From the NCBI GenBank assembly GCA_001936135.1, contig CP012817.1, positions 2,666,001 through 2,730,000 of the forward strand: a stretch of 64,000 nucleotides of DNA. Direction: 5' to 3'. The stretch comes from Saccharomycopsis fibuligera x Saccharomycopsis cf. fibuligera. Its lineage: Eukaryota; Ascomycota; Saccharomycetes; Ascoideales; Saccharomycopsidaceae. Both the position numbers and the translations under genes were made by a program. Position 1 is the stretch's first letter. Each line of letters starts with the position of its first letter. Below the pieces are notes generated by a model. It saw only the letters and a program-made list of their open reading frames with translations. It had not been told where the DNA came from and searched no databases. This document shows, piece by piece, positions 28,289 to 38,838 of this stretch.

Positions 28289-30742
28289 TCATACAATTTC
28301 TCCAATAATTTTGCTGGCTTCCTTGTAGCTTGCCAACAATTTAGCGCATTTTTCTCTCTCAACTCTCAATTCTTTGTCTTCTTCCAACAATTCATCAAAT
28401 TTATCTTCTCTGTACAACTCTCCGACCAACTTGTTCCCAACATTGTCTTTACAGTAGTTGACCAATAAGCACATGATGGATTTTGGAACTTGATCTTCAA
28501 TCATTTCCTTCACAATGTTAAAATAAGAAATAATTAGTTTCTTGATCAATTCACATTCTAATTGCTCACGATCTGTTAAATGTTCAACAGAGTTTTCAGG
28601 TTGGTTTTGAGGATTGGACAATGACAATTGCTCAATTTGCTCTGGTAATCTATTAATAAAGTTCAAGTTGGAATCACTGTCAAAGTTTGGCCCGCTTATG
28701 TCATTAGAGGAAAAATGACTTGAAAACAATGGTAAGGTACTATTTCCTGAGAATGCAGAACCGTTGCTGCTAGAAAAATTATTGGAACTGGAAGTTGAAG
28801 ATCCGGATTTGCTTGGAACATCTTTACCAAAGAAAAAATTCAAGAATGAATCTTTATTAGAGGATTGGTCGTCTAACTCACTGGAAAATTCATTCACGCT
28901 AATTTTCTTAGACAATGATTTCAAAGAGGCTTTATCAGAGCTGTTGACAGAGTCGCTTTTGCTATGCTTTTTGTCAACTTTACCATTAAGTTCGCCATTT
29001 TCAAAGTTAACATCTTCATCTATACCAGTAGGTTCGTTGGCCAATCTTTTCTTTTTAGCTTCAAGCTTCTTTCTTTCTTTGGTTTCAGCAGCAACTGCTT
29101 GTTTTCTATCTTCCAAAACTTGAGTCATTGCATTAGCAGCACCAATAAAGGAGCTGTGATTGGTATTAATGTATGCTCTATGAATTTCAATAAGGCTTTC
29201 GACATATTGGGTAGTTGGTCCGAGTCTTTCTCTCAATAAGTCTGATACAGATTCAATCAATTTGCTTTGCAATTTTGGGTATCTAACTAATTCATTCGAT
29301 GAGCAGTTGTTATGGCAGATTTTCATTAATTCTTCATAAATCAATTCAACACATTTGACAGATGGCTCTTCTAACAACTGTATTTGTGGCTTAACTAAAG
29401 AGTCAAAAGCCAATTCTGGAACAAATAATGAGGCTCTTGGACCGGTGGAGTTTCTAATGGCAATTCTAATATCAAGCAAAGATAAGTTGGTACAAGGATC
29501 AATGGAGTTAAGGATCTTGCTGAAAATATTGTGATAAATGTAATATATTCTTGCACCTCCGCACAATTCTTTAGTTGAAATAACACTATCAATTCTGTTA
29601 CCTTCAATAGAGTTGATGAAGTTGTTGGAGAATTTGCCAATTAATCTCAAAATCAAATTTCCTCTATTGGCGGCAGAATATTGACTTGGATCACCGTAAC
29701 TCAACAATTCTTGTTCAGTTTGGCCCATAAGGGTATTGAGTTTGGCTTTTATATCTGGAAGTTTTTCTCTTATATGATTCATAAGAATATTGTTAAGAGT
29801 CTTTGACAAGTATTGAGTTCCACATTTGCTTGAAATTTTGGAGTAAACAGGATGTGAGGAAAAGTACTCATTTTCGGAGCGCAAAGAGTCATCCAAAGAT
29901 TTGTTTTGCATAATATCTTGTTGAGATCTGTTTACAACACCAATGAAGCCAAGTTTTAATGGGTAAAGCTTTCCAGACAATATGTCGTAAGCGTTTGTAC
30001 CATGATCCATTAAATCAAGCTTGGATAACACACCGATTGTTCTTTTACCTTGAGGATCGTGTTGTCTGGCAAGTTTCAATGATTCAGAGTTAGCCAAATC
30101 AACATTAGCAGGAGAAACTGCCAAAATGATACAGTTTGGTTTGGAGACATATTCAGTAATCAAGTTTTTGATCTGTACCTCGATATCTGTAGGCTGATCG
30201 CCAATTGGAACTTTGGTTAAACCTGGCAAATCCACCAAGGTCAAATTCAACACCTTTGGAGAGAAAATCTTCAAGTTTATTGGAAGTTTACTGATCCCTT
30301 TGTTTTTTCCTGCAATTCTTGAAGTTTCATTCTCGATTTCTTTTTTAATATCCTGGAAGTTGTAGAATCTCTTGTTCGGAATATGCAAAAACTCTCCCCA
30401 TTCGCTTGGAGGACCAGCATTGGTTTGTTTTCTCAAATGGTCATCTAAAGTCATGTTTTCTGGGGCTTGAGACTCAACAAAGTCATGATTATTTTGGTAC
30501 ACCAAAGAGGAGTCTGGGGAAATGTTTACCAATTGCAAGATCAAAGGTCTTCTGGTGACAATTCCAATACCTCTTGGCAAGAAGTCTTTACCAACAACAT
30601 TTTCCAATACAGAGGATTTACCACTAGATTGTGATCCAATAACAGCGATCTGGGGCAAGTCCAACGAATCATTCCCAATAGTAGTGTAGACCAAGTCTTG
30701 AAGCTTGTTGATGACATCCAAAAGATGATTGTCGAAAGTCAT
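28289..30742 (-). CDS. DNM1: Dynamin-related GTPase Dnm1 (mitochondrial/peroxisomal fission)
   Basis: An 817-aa dynamin-related protein that polymerises around mitochondria and peroxisomes and severs them, recruited by Fis1/Mdv1. The GTPase domain has GSQSSGKSS (36-44), the conserved RRPLILQL, DLPGLTKVP and a G4 motif reading SKLD instead of the usual TKLD (encoded by TCC, so the Ser is real). The middle domain (TKELCGGARIYYIYHNIF, SLLDIRIAIRNSTGPR) and the C-terminal GED (REQLECELIKKLIISYF...VNYCKD) match Dnm1 rather than Vps1. Insert B (~540-700), including FLNFFFGKD, is longer and Ser/Asn-rich, which explains the extra length over yeast Dnm1 (757 aa). Intron-free and divergent from GBP2. 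Confidence 0.96.
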   Translation of the reverse strand: MTFDNHLLDVINKLQDLVYTTIGNDSLDLPQIAVIGSQSSGKSSVLENVVGKDFLPRGIGIVTRRPLILQLVNISPDSSLVYQNNHDFVESQAPENMTLDDHLRKQTNAGPPSEWGEFLHIPNKRFYNFQDIKKEIENETSRIAGKNKGISKLPINLKIFSPKVLNLTLVDLPGLTKVPIGDQPTDIEVQIKNLITEYVSKPNCIILAVSPANVDLANSESLKLARQHDPQGKRTIGVLSKLDLMDHGTNAYDILSGKLYPLKLGFIGVVNRSQQDIMQNKSLDDSLRSENEYFSSHPVYSKISSKCGTQYLSKTLNNILMNHIREKLPDIKAKLNTLMGQTEQELLSYGDPSQYSAANRGNLILRLIGKFSNNFINSIEGNRIDSVISTKELCGGARIYYIYHNIFSKILNSIDPCTNLSLLDIRIAIRNSTGPRASLFVPELAFDSLVKPQIQLLEEPSVKCVELIYEELMKICHNNCSSNELVRYPKLQSKLIESVSDLLRERLGPTTQYVESLIEIHRAYINTNHSSFIGAANAMTQVLEDRKQAVAAETKERKKLEAKKKRLANEPTGIDEDVNFENGELNGKVDKKHSKSDSVNSSDKASLKSLSKKISVNEFSSELDDQSSNKDSFLNFFFGKDVPSKSGSSTSSSNNFSSSNGSAFSGNSTLPLFSSHFSSNDISGPNFDSDSNLNFINRLPEQIEQLSLSNPQNQPENSVEHLTDREQLECELIKKLIISYFNIVKEMIEDQVPKSIMCLLVNYCKDNVGNKLVGELYREDKFDELLEEDKELRVEREKCAKLLASYKEASKIIGEIV

Positions 30743-30772
30743 TATTTCAGTGGCGGCCAGAGTTACAAAACG

Positions 30773-30805
<33 letters not shown>

Positions 30806-31385
30806 TCGAGTTTGAGCAGGTCAAATTCACGAGAATAAAGAATTTTCACGTATCAGAATATCTGAAAGTACAAAATTGCCGCAAGATCAACGACAAAGTA
30901 AATAAACACAACCGACCCAAAAAGAAGTCCACCTAGCAGCAGTAGCAGCAGTAGTAACAGTATAGTTTCACCCAAAAGCGTTCTGGAACAGCTGGAATTA
31001 AGCAGCATTGAATCCAGAGAAACAAAAACAAAAGCGGCACTGGCAGCAAAAACGAAAAGCCAAGAAAGACAGAAACCCACGTCGGAAAACAGGCCGGGCA
31101 ACAGAAATTACTGTGAATCCGCCGTCGCCAGCACCGTACAATGTCGTACGGTTGTACGCTACGGAAAAATCAGTTTTTCGCCTTCGAAAGAACTGAAAAA
31201 AAACGGCAAATTGATGGAGTACAGTGACAGAAACAGAGGCATACAAAGCGTTGTTATAGAACAATTACAGTCTTGTGGGATTCTCAACCGGAGAGTTTTT
31301 CTGTTTGTGTGTTAGATAATCTACTATTGTGATTCAAATATTGCGACAAAAGTTGAACTGATAAAAAAAAATATTGACCTTAAAG
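30743..31385. promoter_or_regulatory. DNM1 / GBP2 divergent promoter with (ATT)n
   Basis: 643 bp. A perfect ATT trinucleotide array of ~11 copies (30773-30806) lies close to the DNM1 start, followed by a CAG/GTA-rich stretch near 30935-30960. No gene is seen; open frames here are short and overlap on both strands. Confidence 0.55.
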
Positions 31386-33185
31386 ATGTCGGAAAACATG
31401 GACGTGGATGACTATCCAAGAGAAGAGCGCGACCGTTCTTTGTCTCCAAGAAGAGAAAGATCCCCAAGAAGATCTTTCGACCGAGGTGATGGTGGCGACA
31501 GATTCAGGGACAGAGAAAGAGGTGGTGGATACAGAGACCGTTACGATAGTCGTGGCCGCGGAGGTGGCCGTGGTGGTAGATACGGCAGTGACAGAGGCGG
31601 TAGCGCTAAATTCGACGATCCAGCTAGATTCAGCAGTAATGGGGCCTTCGCTGACAAAACGAACAGAAACTACTCTAAGAGTATTTTTATTGGTAATTTG
31701 CCGTTTGATTGCTCCTGGAGTCAATTGAAAGAACATTTCCAAGCAGGTATGTCTGACTGTGTTGTTGATGTAGTGTGCTAATTGGGAAGGAATTGGTATT
31801 GTTTTTGGTATTTATGAAACACAAGCAAGTCAGTCGGATGACAGATTTTGTTTTTATTGAGTTGCATTGAGTTGGTTCACGGGTTCTATTTTTTTTTATC
31901 TTGGTTCCAAATCGAGCTGCTAGTATCATAAACGCTTTCTTGCTTATTGCTGTTTTTTTAAATAACGATGGTTATACGAGTTCTTTCTACAGTTGGTTGA
32001 CTAAAAATTTTGTTTTCCAAATATTCATTATGGTATGAATGCTAACAATTGGGGTTTAGTTGGTGAAGTTACTCGTGCTGATATAGTAACTTCTCGTGGC
32101 CAGTCCAGAGGCATGGGGTATGTATTGTTAGTTATCGTTTTTTACGACATTTTCAGGAAAGGAGATGAGAAATTGTATTGTGGTTTCAAAGAAGACGTTC
32201 ACTAACAAGTTATTTTAGTACTGTGGAGTTCCGCAATCAAGAGGACGTACTGAATGCCATAAGAAAATACAATCACACGACGTTTTTAGATCGTGAGATT
32301 TTCGTCAGAGAAGTATGTTTGATTTGTTGCATATATTATATTTTTATTGAAATTTATACTAATAGTAAGTAGGACAATCCTCCACCAGAAAAACGTGATA
32401 GAGGCTATGGTGATAGTTACGGAGCCAGAGATAGTTATGGAGGTAGAGACAGATATGGAGGTAGAGAAAGCTACGGTAGTAGAGATAGATTTGGAGGTAG
32501 AGACAGCTATTACGATTCGAGACCACCAAGATCCATTCCAAAAGGTTACGAAGTATTTGTTGGTAACTTACCATTCAGAACCAACTGGCAAGATTTAAAA
32601 GACATATTCCGTGAAGCTGGTGATGTTGTGCGTGCTGATGTCAGAGAAGATCATCAAGGTAGATCAAAAGGCTATGGTATTGTTACCTATTCAACTAGAG
32701 AAGAAGTTGACAAAGCTATTGAATTGTTCAAAGGCTATGAGATTGATGGAAGAGCAATAGATGTTCGTGATGGTAAAAACAATGCAAGACTCGATGCTGA
32801 AAAAGCTAGTGCTGCTGGCGGCGCCAACGCTATTCCTGTTGGTGGGGCTGATTCTGCTGCCGCTGCAGGTATAGGTGCTGTAGATACCGGTGCCTCCTCA
32901 GAAGAGGTGTCGGAATTTGCTAATGTTCAAGGAAATGGTGAAAAAGGTGACACTGTTTTTGTGGGAAACTTGCCATACTCTACAGTGAACGAAGATTTAT
33001 ATGATCTTTTTGATGGCATTGGACCAATAGTAAAAGCAGAAATTCAGAAGTTTGGAGGAAGACCAAAGGGAAGCGGTGTTGTGCGTTTTGAAAATGAAGG
33101 TGACGCACAAGTAGCTATTGATGAATTGAATGGTTACAATTACGGTGATCGTGTTTTGAAGATTTCTTTTGCTTCATACCAGTAA
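31386..33185 (+). CDS. GBP2: SR/RGG-type mRNA-export RNA-binding protein Gbp2/Hrb1, three introns
   Basis: Exons are 31386-31746, 32060-32117, 32219-32312 and 32373-33185; introns are 313, 101 and 60 nt, all with GTATGT donors and branches GCTAAC, ACTAAC and TACTAAT. The product is 441 aa. Residues ~20-75 are Arg/Ser and RGG-rich. Three RRMs follow: RRM1 (SIFIGNLPFDCSWSQLKEHF...), rebuilt only after splicing (VGEVTRADIVTSRGQSRGMG then TVEF, as in yeast Gbp2), RRM2 (EVFVGNLPFRTNWQDLKD) and a C-terminal RRM3 (TVFVGNLPYSTVNEDLYDLF). DNPPPEKRD after RRM1 matches the DNPPPE of Gbp2. Gbp2/Hrb1 bind TREX and Mex67 and act in nuclear mRNA surveillance. One gene here seems to represent the yeast pair. 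The introns all cut within or at the end of RRM1. Confidence 0.92.
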
Positions 33186-33224
33186 TCAGCTTGTGACCAT
33201 ATTTTCTTAGGTAAACAAAGCAAG

Positions 33225-33258
<34 letters not shown>

Positions 33259-33666
33259 TCATTAATCATTATGTTCTCCTTTTTTTTCTTCATTTTTTTT
33301 TTTTCTCCTCTTTTCCTTTTTTTTTCTTTATTTTCCTTCTAACTAAGATTATGTAAAGTATAATTGGTACGCTGCTATCCAAATGCAATATTATTCCATA
33401 TTTACGAATTTTTAGAAAATTATTGTCTTGTTACAATGGAAGTAGTTATAGTACTACAAGGTGTATGGATGTCATCGCGGTGTACAGATTTTATGCAAGA
33501 ATGGAAAAAGAAGAAAAAAATTATTTTTTATTGAGATGAAAATTCTCCCTATAGAATTATCAGTAATAGTATTAGAACAATTTTATAATCTTTTCTTTTT
33601 AAACAAAATTTGTCTGTATTTTCAACATTGATAAAAGTACCAAAAAAAAAAAAAAAAAAAAACAAA
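33186..33666. other. GBP2-TAN1 spacer with A- and T-tracts
   Basis: 481 bp containing an A run of about 34 nt (33223-33256), a T-rich block (33280-33330) and an A run just before the TAN1 ATG (33642-33660). It should hold the GBP2 terminator region and the TAN1 promoter. Confidence 0.5.
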
Positions 33667-34581
33667 ATGGGAAAAAGAAGATTTAATGGAGGAGGAAACT
33701 CCAATGATAATAGAAGAAAAAAGTACAAGATTTCGGCTGGTATTTTAGATCCAGGTTTAGCTGGGGTTTATGTCACTTGTCCAAGACACAAGGAAAAGCC
33801 ATGTACCGATGAGTTAATGAGATTATTTAGTGAAAAAATAGAAGAATATGGAATCAAGCCAGTGGAATATGGTCAAGGTGCAGAACAAGAAGATAACAAT
33901 GACGGGGAAAAAAAAGAAGTGTCAATTGAAGATTCTATAAAAGCAGAACTTGAAACTATTGAGACCTCCAAAAACAGCAAAGATCAACTCATCAAACCAA
34001 TACCGCTTGGTCAAGAGTGTCTTGTCTTTATAAAATTTAGAAAACCTATTGACCCAGAACAATTCATCCATAGAATACTTAGTGATTTGTACGAATCTAA
34101 AGTCAAAAGAACTAAATTTGCCCTTAAGTTCTCTCCAGTGCAGTTCTCATGCAATGCTACTCTTGAAGAATTGCTGAAATTGGCCAAAAAAGTTCTTCAA
34201 AGACATTTCCACAACGAAAAAGACCAAAAACCGGTCAAGTTTGCGATTAACGTCAACAAAAGAAATTTTAACACTATTGACAAAGCGGAAATCATCAAAA
34301 AAATTGCTGAATCTGTGGGTCGTGATCATGGACACAAGGTAGATTTGAAAAAGTACCAAAAGTTAGTCATGGTTGAATGTTTTAAAAACAATATTGGGTT
34401 GAGTGTTGTTGATGATTATGACAAGTTTTCTAGATATAATGTTGATCAAATGTTTGAAAAGTTTGGTAAAGAAGCAGGTAAATATAGTGATAGCAGAGTG
34501 CTGAATGAAAAGGATGATAAGAAAAATTTGAAAAAAGATGAGGCCAACAAAGGCAACACAAAAGGTAACAAAAAAAATTAA
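33667..34581 (+). CDS. TAN1: tRNA acetylation factor Tan1 (THUMP domain)
   Basis: A 304-aa adaptor that binds tRNA and presents it to the acetyltransferase Kre33 for N4-acetylcytidine at position 12 of tRNA Leu and Ser. It begins MGKRRFNGG with a basic tail, then KYKISAGILDPGLAGVYVTCPRHKEK, typical of Tan1. A THUMP domain covers ~115-255 (RTKFALKFSPVQFSCNAT, VKFAINVNKRN, VECFKNNIGLSVV) and ends near YNVDQMFEKFG. The C-terminus is Lys/Asn-rich and variable. The start is the ATG after the A-run; upstream open codons have none. Close in length to the yeast protein (289 aa). Confidence 0.94.
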   Translation: MGKRRFNGGGNSNDNRRKKYKISAGILDPGLAGVYVTCPRHKEKPCTDELMRLFSEKIEEYGIKPVEYGQGAEQEDNNDGEKKEVSIEDSIKAELETIETSKNSKDQLIKPIPLGQECLVFIKFRKPIDPEQFIHRILSDLYESKVKRTKFALKFSPVQFSCNATLEELLKLAKKVLQRHFHNEKDQKPVKFAINVNKRNFNTIDKAEIIKKIAESVGRDHGHKVDLKKYQKLVMVECFKNNIGLSVVDDYDKFSRYNVDQMFEKFGKEAGKYSDSRVLNEKDDKKNLKKDEANKGNTKGNKKN

Positions 34582-34832
34582 GAGTGTTGTATTCAAGTAA
34601 TAATGATGAAAAAACAAAATATTAGCAAAAACAACAGAATTAATGACAAATCTTTTATTGATAATTATCATGAATAATACACTGATACTGCTTTTCTTGT
34701 ATGGGCTTTTTTTAATTTTTTTAATTTTTTTATTCTATTTTTCAGGCTATTTGTATGATTTATCTTTTATTCAGTTTTAATGTTTGATTTTATGAAGACT
34801 ATTATTAAAGGATAATGTACATTTAAAAAACA

Positions 34833-35351
34833 TTAGCAGTTTTTCTTTTTAATACTATATTCTTTAATCTGTATTATTTCCTGAGATTCTTTCTTATTCT
34901 TTTTCACCACGTTAAATTTATCAAACAACTCCAATATTAAGTCGCAAATTTCTATAGCCTTATCGTAGTTTCTATGATAGTACTGGTTTTCAGCTGTGTG
35001 GATCAACTGATGTTTGTTCACTTTTGATTCAACATTGAACAAGGACAAATGTTCAACAAGATCAACGCGACTGAGATCTTCTTGTTGTTTTAAATTGTTA
35101 TATACATTTAATTCAGATTCGTAAGCATTTATGAGCCAATTTTGGGTCTGTATTTGAGGTCCATTTGTCTGGAACTCGTTTAGTTGCTGTCGAAATGCTT
35201 CTTCGGGTTGACCTTTTCTCTTCTTTACTTTGCCTGCGGCATTGGTTATTATGACGGAGCCATCATCGTTAGCAACAATCAGCACCGGCTGTTTTGATTG
35301 TGGCGTGGGCGTGATTTTGCTTTGCTCTTGAGGCTGAGAGGGGGAGGTCAT
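34833..35351 (-). CDS. Small orphan protein with a possible TPR-like helix pair
   Basis: A 172-aa protein of unknown role. The start is set at MTSPSQPQEQSK (35351); a further ATG at 35417 would add 22 basic residues (MLSQIHHKIAGEFTRKPN...) that could be a targeting peptide. After a Gln/Pro/Ser-rich head come a short beta-like segment (PVLIVANDDGSVIITN), a basic patch, then helices; AENQYYHRNYDKAIEICDLI has the look of a TPR unit. The C-terminus is Lys-rich. It is divergent from SDT1. I recognise no named family. Confidence 0.65.
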   Translation of the reverse strand: MTSPSQPQEQSKITPTPQSKQPVLIVANDDGSVIITNAAGKVKKRKGQPEEAFRQQLNEFQTNGPQIQTQNWLINAYESELNVYNNLKQQEDLSRVDLVEHLSLFNVESKVNKHQLIHTAENQYYHRNYDKAIEICDLILELFDKFNVVKKNKKESQEIIQIKEYSIKKKNC

Positions 35352-35657
35352 TATGAAACTTAGGTTGGGTTTTCTTGTAAATTCTCCAGCGATTTTATGG
35401 TGAATTTGTGAAAGCATCAACTGTTGTATTTAACATGTTGAACCTGCTCCTCGGATTTTTTTTCCTTTTTCCGCTTAAATTTCCCACAATTTTAAGTACG
35501 GCTGCTGGGACACACGTGCCGCAACGGTGGGGCCGGTTGATTACATCTTATATAAGATACTTATCTCTAGTGTTTTATAAAAGACTAAAAACTACGCTCT
35601 CCTACAGTATTATTGCCATCCTCTACCACCCAATAAAGCAGTAGCAGCATTTACGTA
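35352..35657. promoter_or_regulatory. Divergent promoter with CACGTG upstream of SDT1/PHM8
   Basis: 306 bp with the palindrome CACGTG (35513-35518), 140 bp from the nucleotidase ATG and ~160 bp from the divergent gene. Yeast PHM8 is a Pho4 target, and Pho4 binds CACGTG, so a phosphate-responsive or Cbf1 site is plausible. Confidence 0.5.
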
Positions 35658-36455
35658 ATGACCAAGGATACCCCACTTGAAACTCCACAGACTAATGAGT
35701 TTGTCGAAAACCAATTAAACCATCCCGGCTCCACCATAAACTTACCCTTGGCCTACGGGCCTGTGCCACTTGATGATGAAAAGGTATTCTTCTTTGACAT
35801 TGACAACTGTTTGTATCATTCAAGTTATAAGATTCATGATTTGATGCAAGTATATATCAGAAAATACATCAAGTCGCATTTAAATGTCAATGAAGATGAA
35901 GCTAAGCAGTTGAATGAAAAATATTACAAAGAATATGGGTTGGCTATTCAAGGTTTGGTATATTTCCATAAGATTGATGCCATGCAGTATAACCAAGAAG
36001 TCGATGATTCGTTGCCATTGCACAAGATACTCAAACCGGATCCAGAGCTTCGGGAAATGATTCTTAATTTGAAGAAATCATGTAAAGTGAAAAGATTGTG
36101 GCTTTTTACAAATGCGTACAAGACTCATGGGTTAAGAGTGATTAGACTTTTGGGAATCGCAGATTTGTTTGATGGCCTTACTTTTTGTGATTATAGCAAA
36201 CAGGAACGGTTCATTTGCAAGCCAGATCCACGGATTTTTGAAAAAGCGCTTCACGATGCTGGTGTGAAAGATCCCAAGAATGCGTATTTTGTGGACGATA
36301 GCTACAAGAACTGTCAAACTGCGATTGATCTCGGTTTTAACAAAGTAGTGAATGTGGTAGAGGACGAAAACAAGCTAGAGTTAGTTCCAAAGAATTGCCT
36401 TTATATCAAAACTGTGCATGACCTTCCAAAAGTTCTTCCTGAATTGTTTGAGTAA
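35658..36455 (+). CDS. SDT1: HAD-family pyrimidine/nucleotide 5'-nucleotidase (Sdt1/Phm8)
   Basis: A 265-aa HAD hydrolase that dephosphorylates nucleoside (and lysophosphatidic) monophosphates. All four HAD motifs are present: FFFDIDNCLYH (nucleophile Asp47, acid Asp49), LFTNAY (motif II Thr), Lys in ICKPDPRIFEKAL (motif III) and YFVDDSYKNC (motif IV). The pattern is that of the Sdt1/Phm8 pair; CTG-clade yeasts usually have one such gene, so the symbol stands for either. Cytosolic, intron-free. The ATG at 35658 gives the usual length. Confidence 0.92.
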   Translation: MTKDTPLETPQTNEFVENQLNHPGSTINLPLAYGPVPLDDEKVFFFDIDNCLYHSSYKIHDLMQVYIRKYIKSHLNVNEDEAKQLNEKYYKEYGLAIQGLVYFHKIDAMQYNQEVDDSLPLHKILKPDPELREMILNLKKSCKVKRLWLFTNAYKTHGLRVIRLLGIADLFDGLTFCDYSKQERFICKPDPRIFEKALHDAGVKDPKNAYFVDDSYKNCQTAIDLGFNKVVNVVEDENKLELVPKNCLYIKTVHDLPKVLPELFE

Positions 36456-36785
36456 TTGGAATTATTTGTTGTGTTTTTATTACCATTCCTGCTAAAGTAA
36501 TGTCTCGCTTGTTTGTTTGTTTGTTGTTTTGATATACGCAAACACATTTGATGATAGATACCCATCGAGGGAGATTTTATATTCTCTGCTGCAAACTGAT
36601 ATACTAACTAATATTACATTCACTATGATAAAGAGCACTATGCCTAAGATTTTTCAACATAAAAAGTTGAGATAAAACTAAGATGTAAGACCATTAAAAA
36701 AAAAAGAATTAATGTAAAATACGTTCAAGAAACAAAATATAAAATGACGAAATTGAATTAATAAATTCATGACCAAGTCTAATGT
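36456..36785. other. SDT1 / RRP14 convergent intergenic region
   Basis: 330 bp of AT-rich 3' flank with a short A run (36693-36703). No gene seen. Confidence 0.5.
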
Positions 36786-38273
36786 TTAAAAGCCAGCTTT
36801 TGATTTCTTTGAGGCCTTTGCACGAGGCCCTTGAAACTTTCTCAACTGCTTCTTTTGATGCTTTCTCTTCACACCCTTGTTTTCTTTTCTAATTTGCAAA
36901 TTCTCATCTCTTCTTTTCACTTTCTCCTGGATATTCTTCTTCACATTTAAATTTCTTTCATACCATTGATTTTCTGATTTTCTTTTTTGTTTTTCTTTAT
37001 TCTTGATTGCTTTCTTCAACAACTTCTCATCATCTTTAACTTTCTTACCGTCTGCTTGCAACAATACTTTATTCCACTTATCTTTCTCTTCGGCTTCTTT
37101 TCTCTTATCTTCGTCTAATTTAGCCAACTTTTCCTTCTTTTGCTGAACTTTCTTCAAATGTGCCTTCACATCCCTGTTAGCTGGACCCTTCTTTTTCTTT
37201 AATTTTCTCAACTTCGACAAATCTGAGGTGGCTCTATCACCATCATTAAACACAATATTTTGAAACAACACTTCGTTTTCAGCATCAGTGGCAACTTCAT
37301 CTTTTTCAGAATCTGAATCACTTTCCGGCTGTTCTTCGCCCTTTTCTTCATCTTCATCTTCGTCTTCACTTTCTTCTCTTTTACGTTTTAACAAATCTCT
37401 TTGTTCTTTTTTGCGACGACGTTCTTCCAATATTTGTTCTCTAGATTTAGGTGCACCGGGAGCTTTGCTTCCTGGAGCTTTTCTTTTGCTTTTCATAGCT
37501 TCAATCTTTTGTTGAAGTCTTTCTTTAAGCTTGCTTAAATTTTCTTGCTTTTTGCGTTTCTCTTCTGGTGATAATTCTTTGACAGCCTTTTTCGTTGGAT
37601 GAAGTTTAATAGGCTCTACTTCAACTTCATTGCCCTCGTCATCATAAACCAATGATATTTCTCCATCAGTTTTTACAAGAGAATCTTCTTTTTCCTGCAC
37701 TTGTTCCATCCCATCATTGTCGTCTGGCTGGCTATCAGTTTCTGCTCTGTCATCAAATTCTTCATTTTGATCCTCTTCATCTTGTTCTTTTGTTTCAACA
37801 TTATTTGGCTTCTTAGTTTTACGACTCTTATCAGCTTTCGTCTTTGGGGAATCACCATTAGGTTCACCATTTAATAATATTCCGTTCATTTGTTTTGAAA
37901 ATTTTGTAGGAGTTCCTGGTACTCTAGCAGGATGAGCTTCTTTTGATTTTTTCTTCAAAACTTCTGCTGCACTTGCTGATTTATTCTCTTGATTCTCTGG
38001 GTCTAACTTGAGTTTCTTGTTTTTCTTAGTCTGTTCTTTCGACTGCTTTTTCTGTCTCCATTGCTCTTGTGTATCATCATCGTAGTAGTATTTCGAAGGT
38101 ATCAATGATAAAAGGCCATCAAAGGCAGTAGAGTTCTTCTTTAAACGTTCCTGTAGGTTACATAGTTAGCAAAAAAAAAGATCTTCAAACTGATGATGGC
38201 GAACTGATGGGAGACGCTTATTCACCAACAAGGAGCAGCACTCAAATACACATACTTCCAAAGACTCGCTCAT
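36786..38273 (-). CDS. RRP14: Ribosome biogenesis protein Rrp14 (SURF6 family), one intron
   Basis: Exon 1 is 38256-38273 (six codons, MSESLE); the intron is 38151-38255 (105 nt, GTATGT donor, TGCTAAC branch, CTACAG acceptor); exon 2 is 36786-38150. The product is 460 aa. Splicing restores MSESLEERLKKNSTAFDGLL then SLIPSKYYYDD, almost the start of yeast Rrp14 (MSNSLEERL...SSAFDGLLALIP). Other SURF6 marks are KSKRKAPGSK, LFQNIVFNDG, KKKKGPANRDVKAHL and WNKVLLQADGKKVKDDE. The protein is extremely Lys/Glu-rich, with an acidic middle. It acts in the nucleolus in 18S and 25S pre-rRNA maturation. An A-tract followed by T-tract (38392-38417) upstream resembles an RRPE element. Confidence 0.95.
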
Positions 38274-38838
38274 AGTAATATCTCTATTATGTTGTATATA
38301 TAGGTTGTCTTTAGTTTGCCTTGAAACACAGTTATCTTCCTCTCCTCCTCTTCTAACTGTTTCGTAATTTCAGCCTTTTTTTTTGCACTAAAAAAAAAAA
38401 AAAAAAAAAAAAATTTTTTCTGTTCTGCGATGCCCTGCAACGACACGCACTAGTCATATAAATTAAGCGTTGACTTGCATAGTTGCGCAATTGCTTCCAA
38501 GCGGTTTTCCATCAGTTTCGATCATCTAACATCGCCGCGCTGAGAAGAGCATCGCTCAAGTTAGTCGATAAAATATAAAGGGCGAGCGCTAACTCTTTAG
38601 ATCTCTAGGAAAACTTTCTTTTCTTTTTATTCTTTTTTGCTACCATCTTAAAGTTAGCTCATATACTTACTTACTTGTTCACAAAATTTAGCGCAACAGT
38701 CAAAGGGCAAGAATAAAAACGAAAAAGCAAGCAACTACTATTCAATCACAATTGAATAAAGTTTTCTTATTTACTTTGCTTTTTTGGTCTTCGTTATAAT
38801 ATAAATATCCATTGGAATAGCACATTAAGTCACATATA
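38274..38838. promoter_or_regulatory. RRP14 / small HSP divergent promoter
   Basis: 565 bp. It contains an A23-T6 tract (about 38390-38417, RRPE-like AAAAATTTT) and TATA-like sequences at ~38455 (CATATAAAT) and ~38572 (AATATAAAG). I looked for paired GAA/TTC heat-shock elements for the chaperone gene and did not find a convincing set. Confidence 0.5.
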
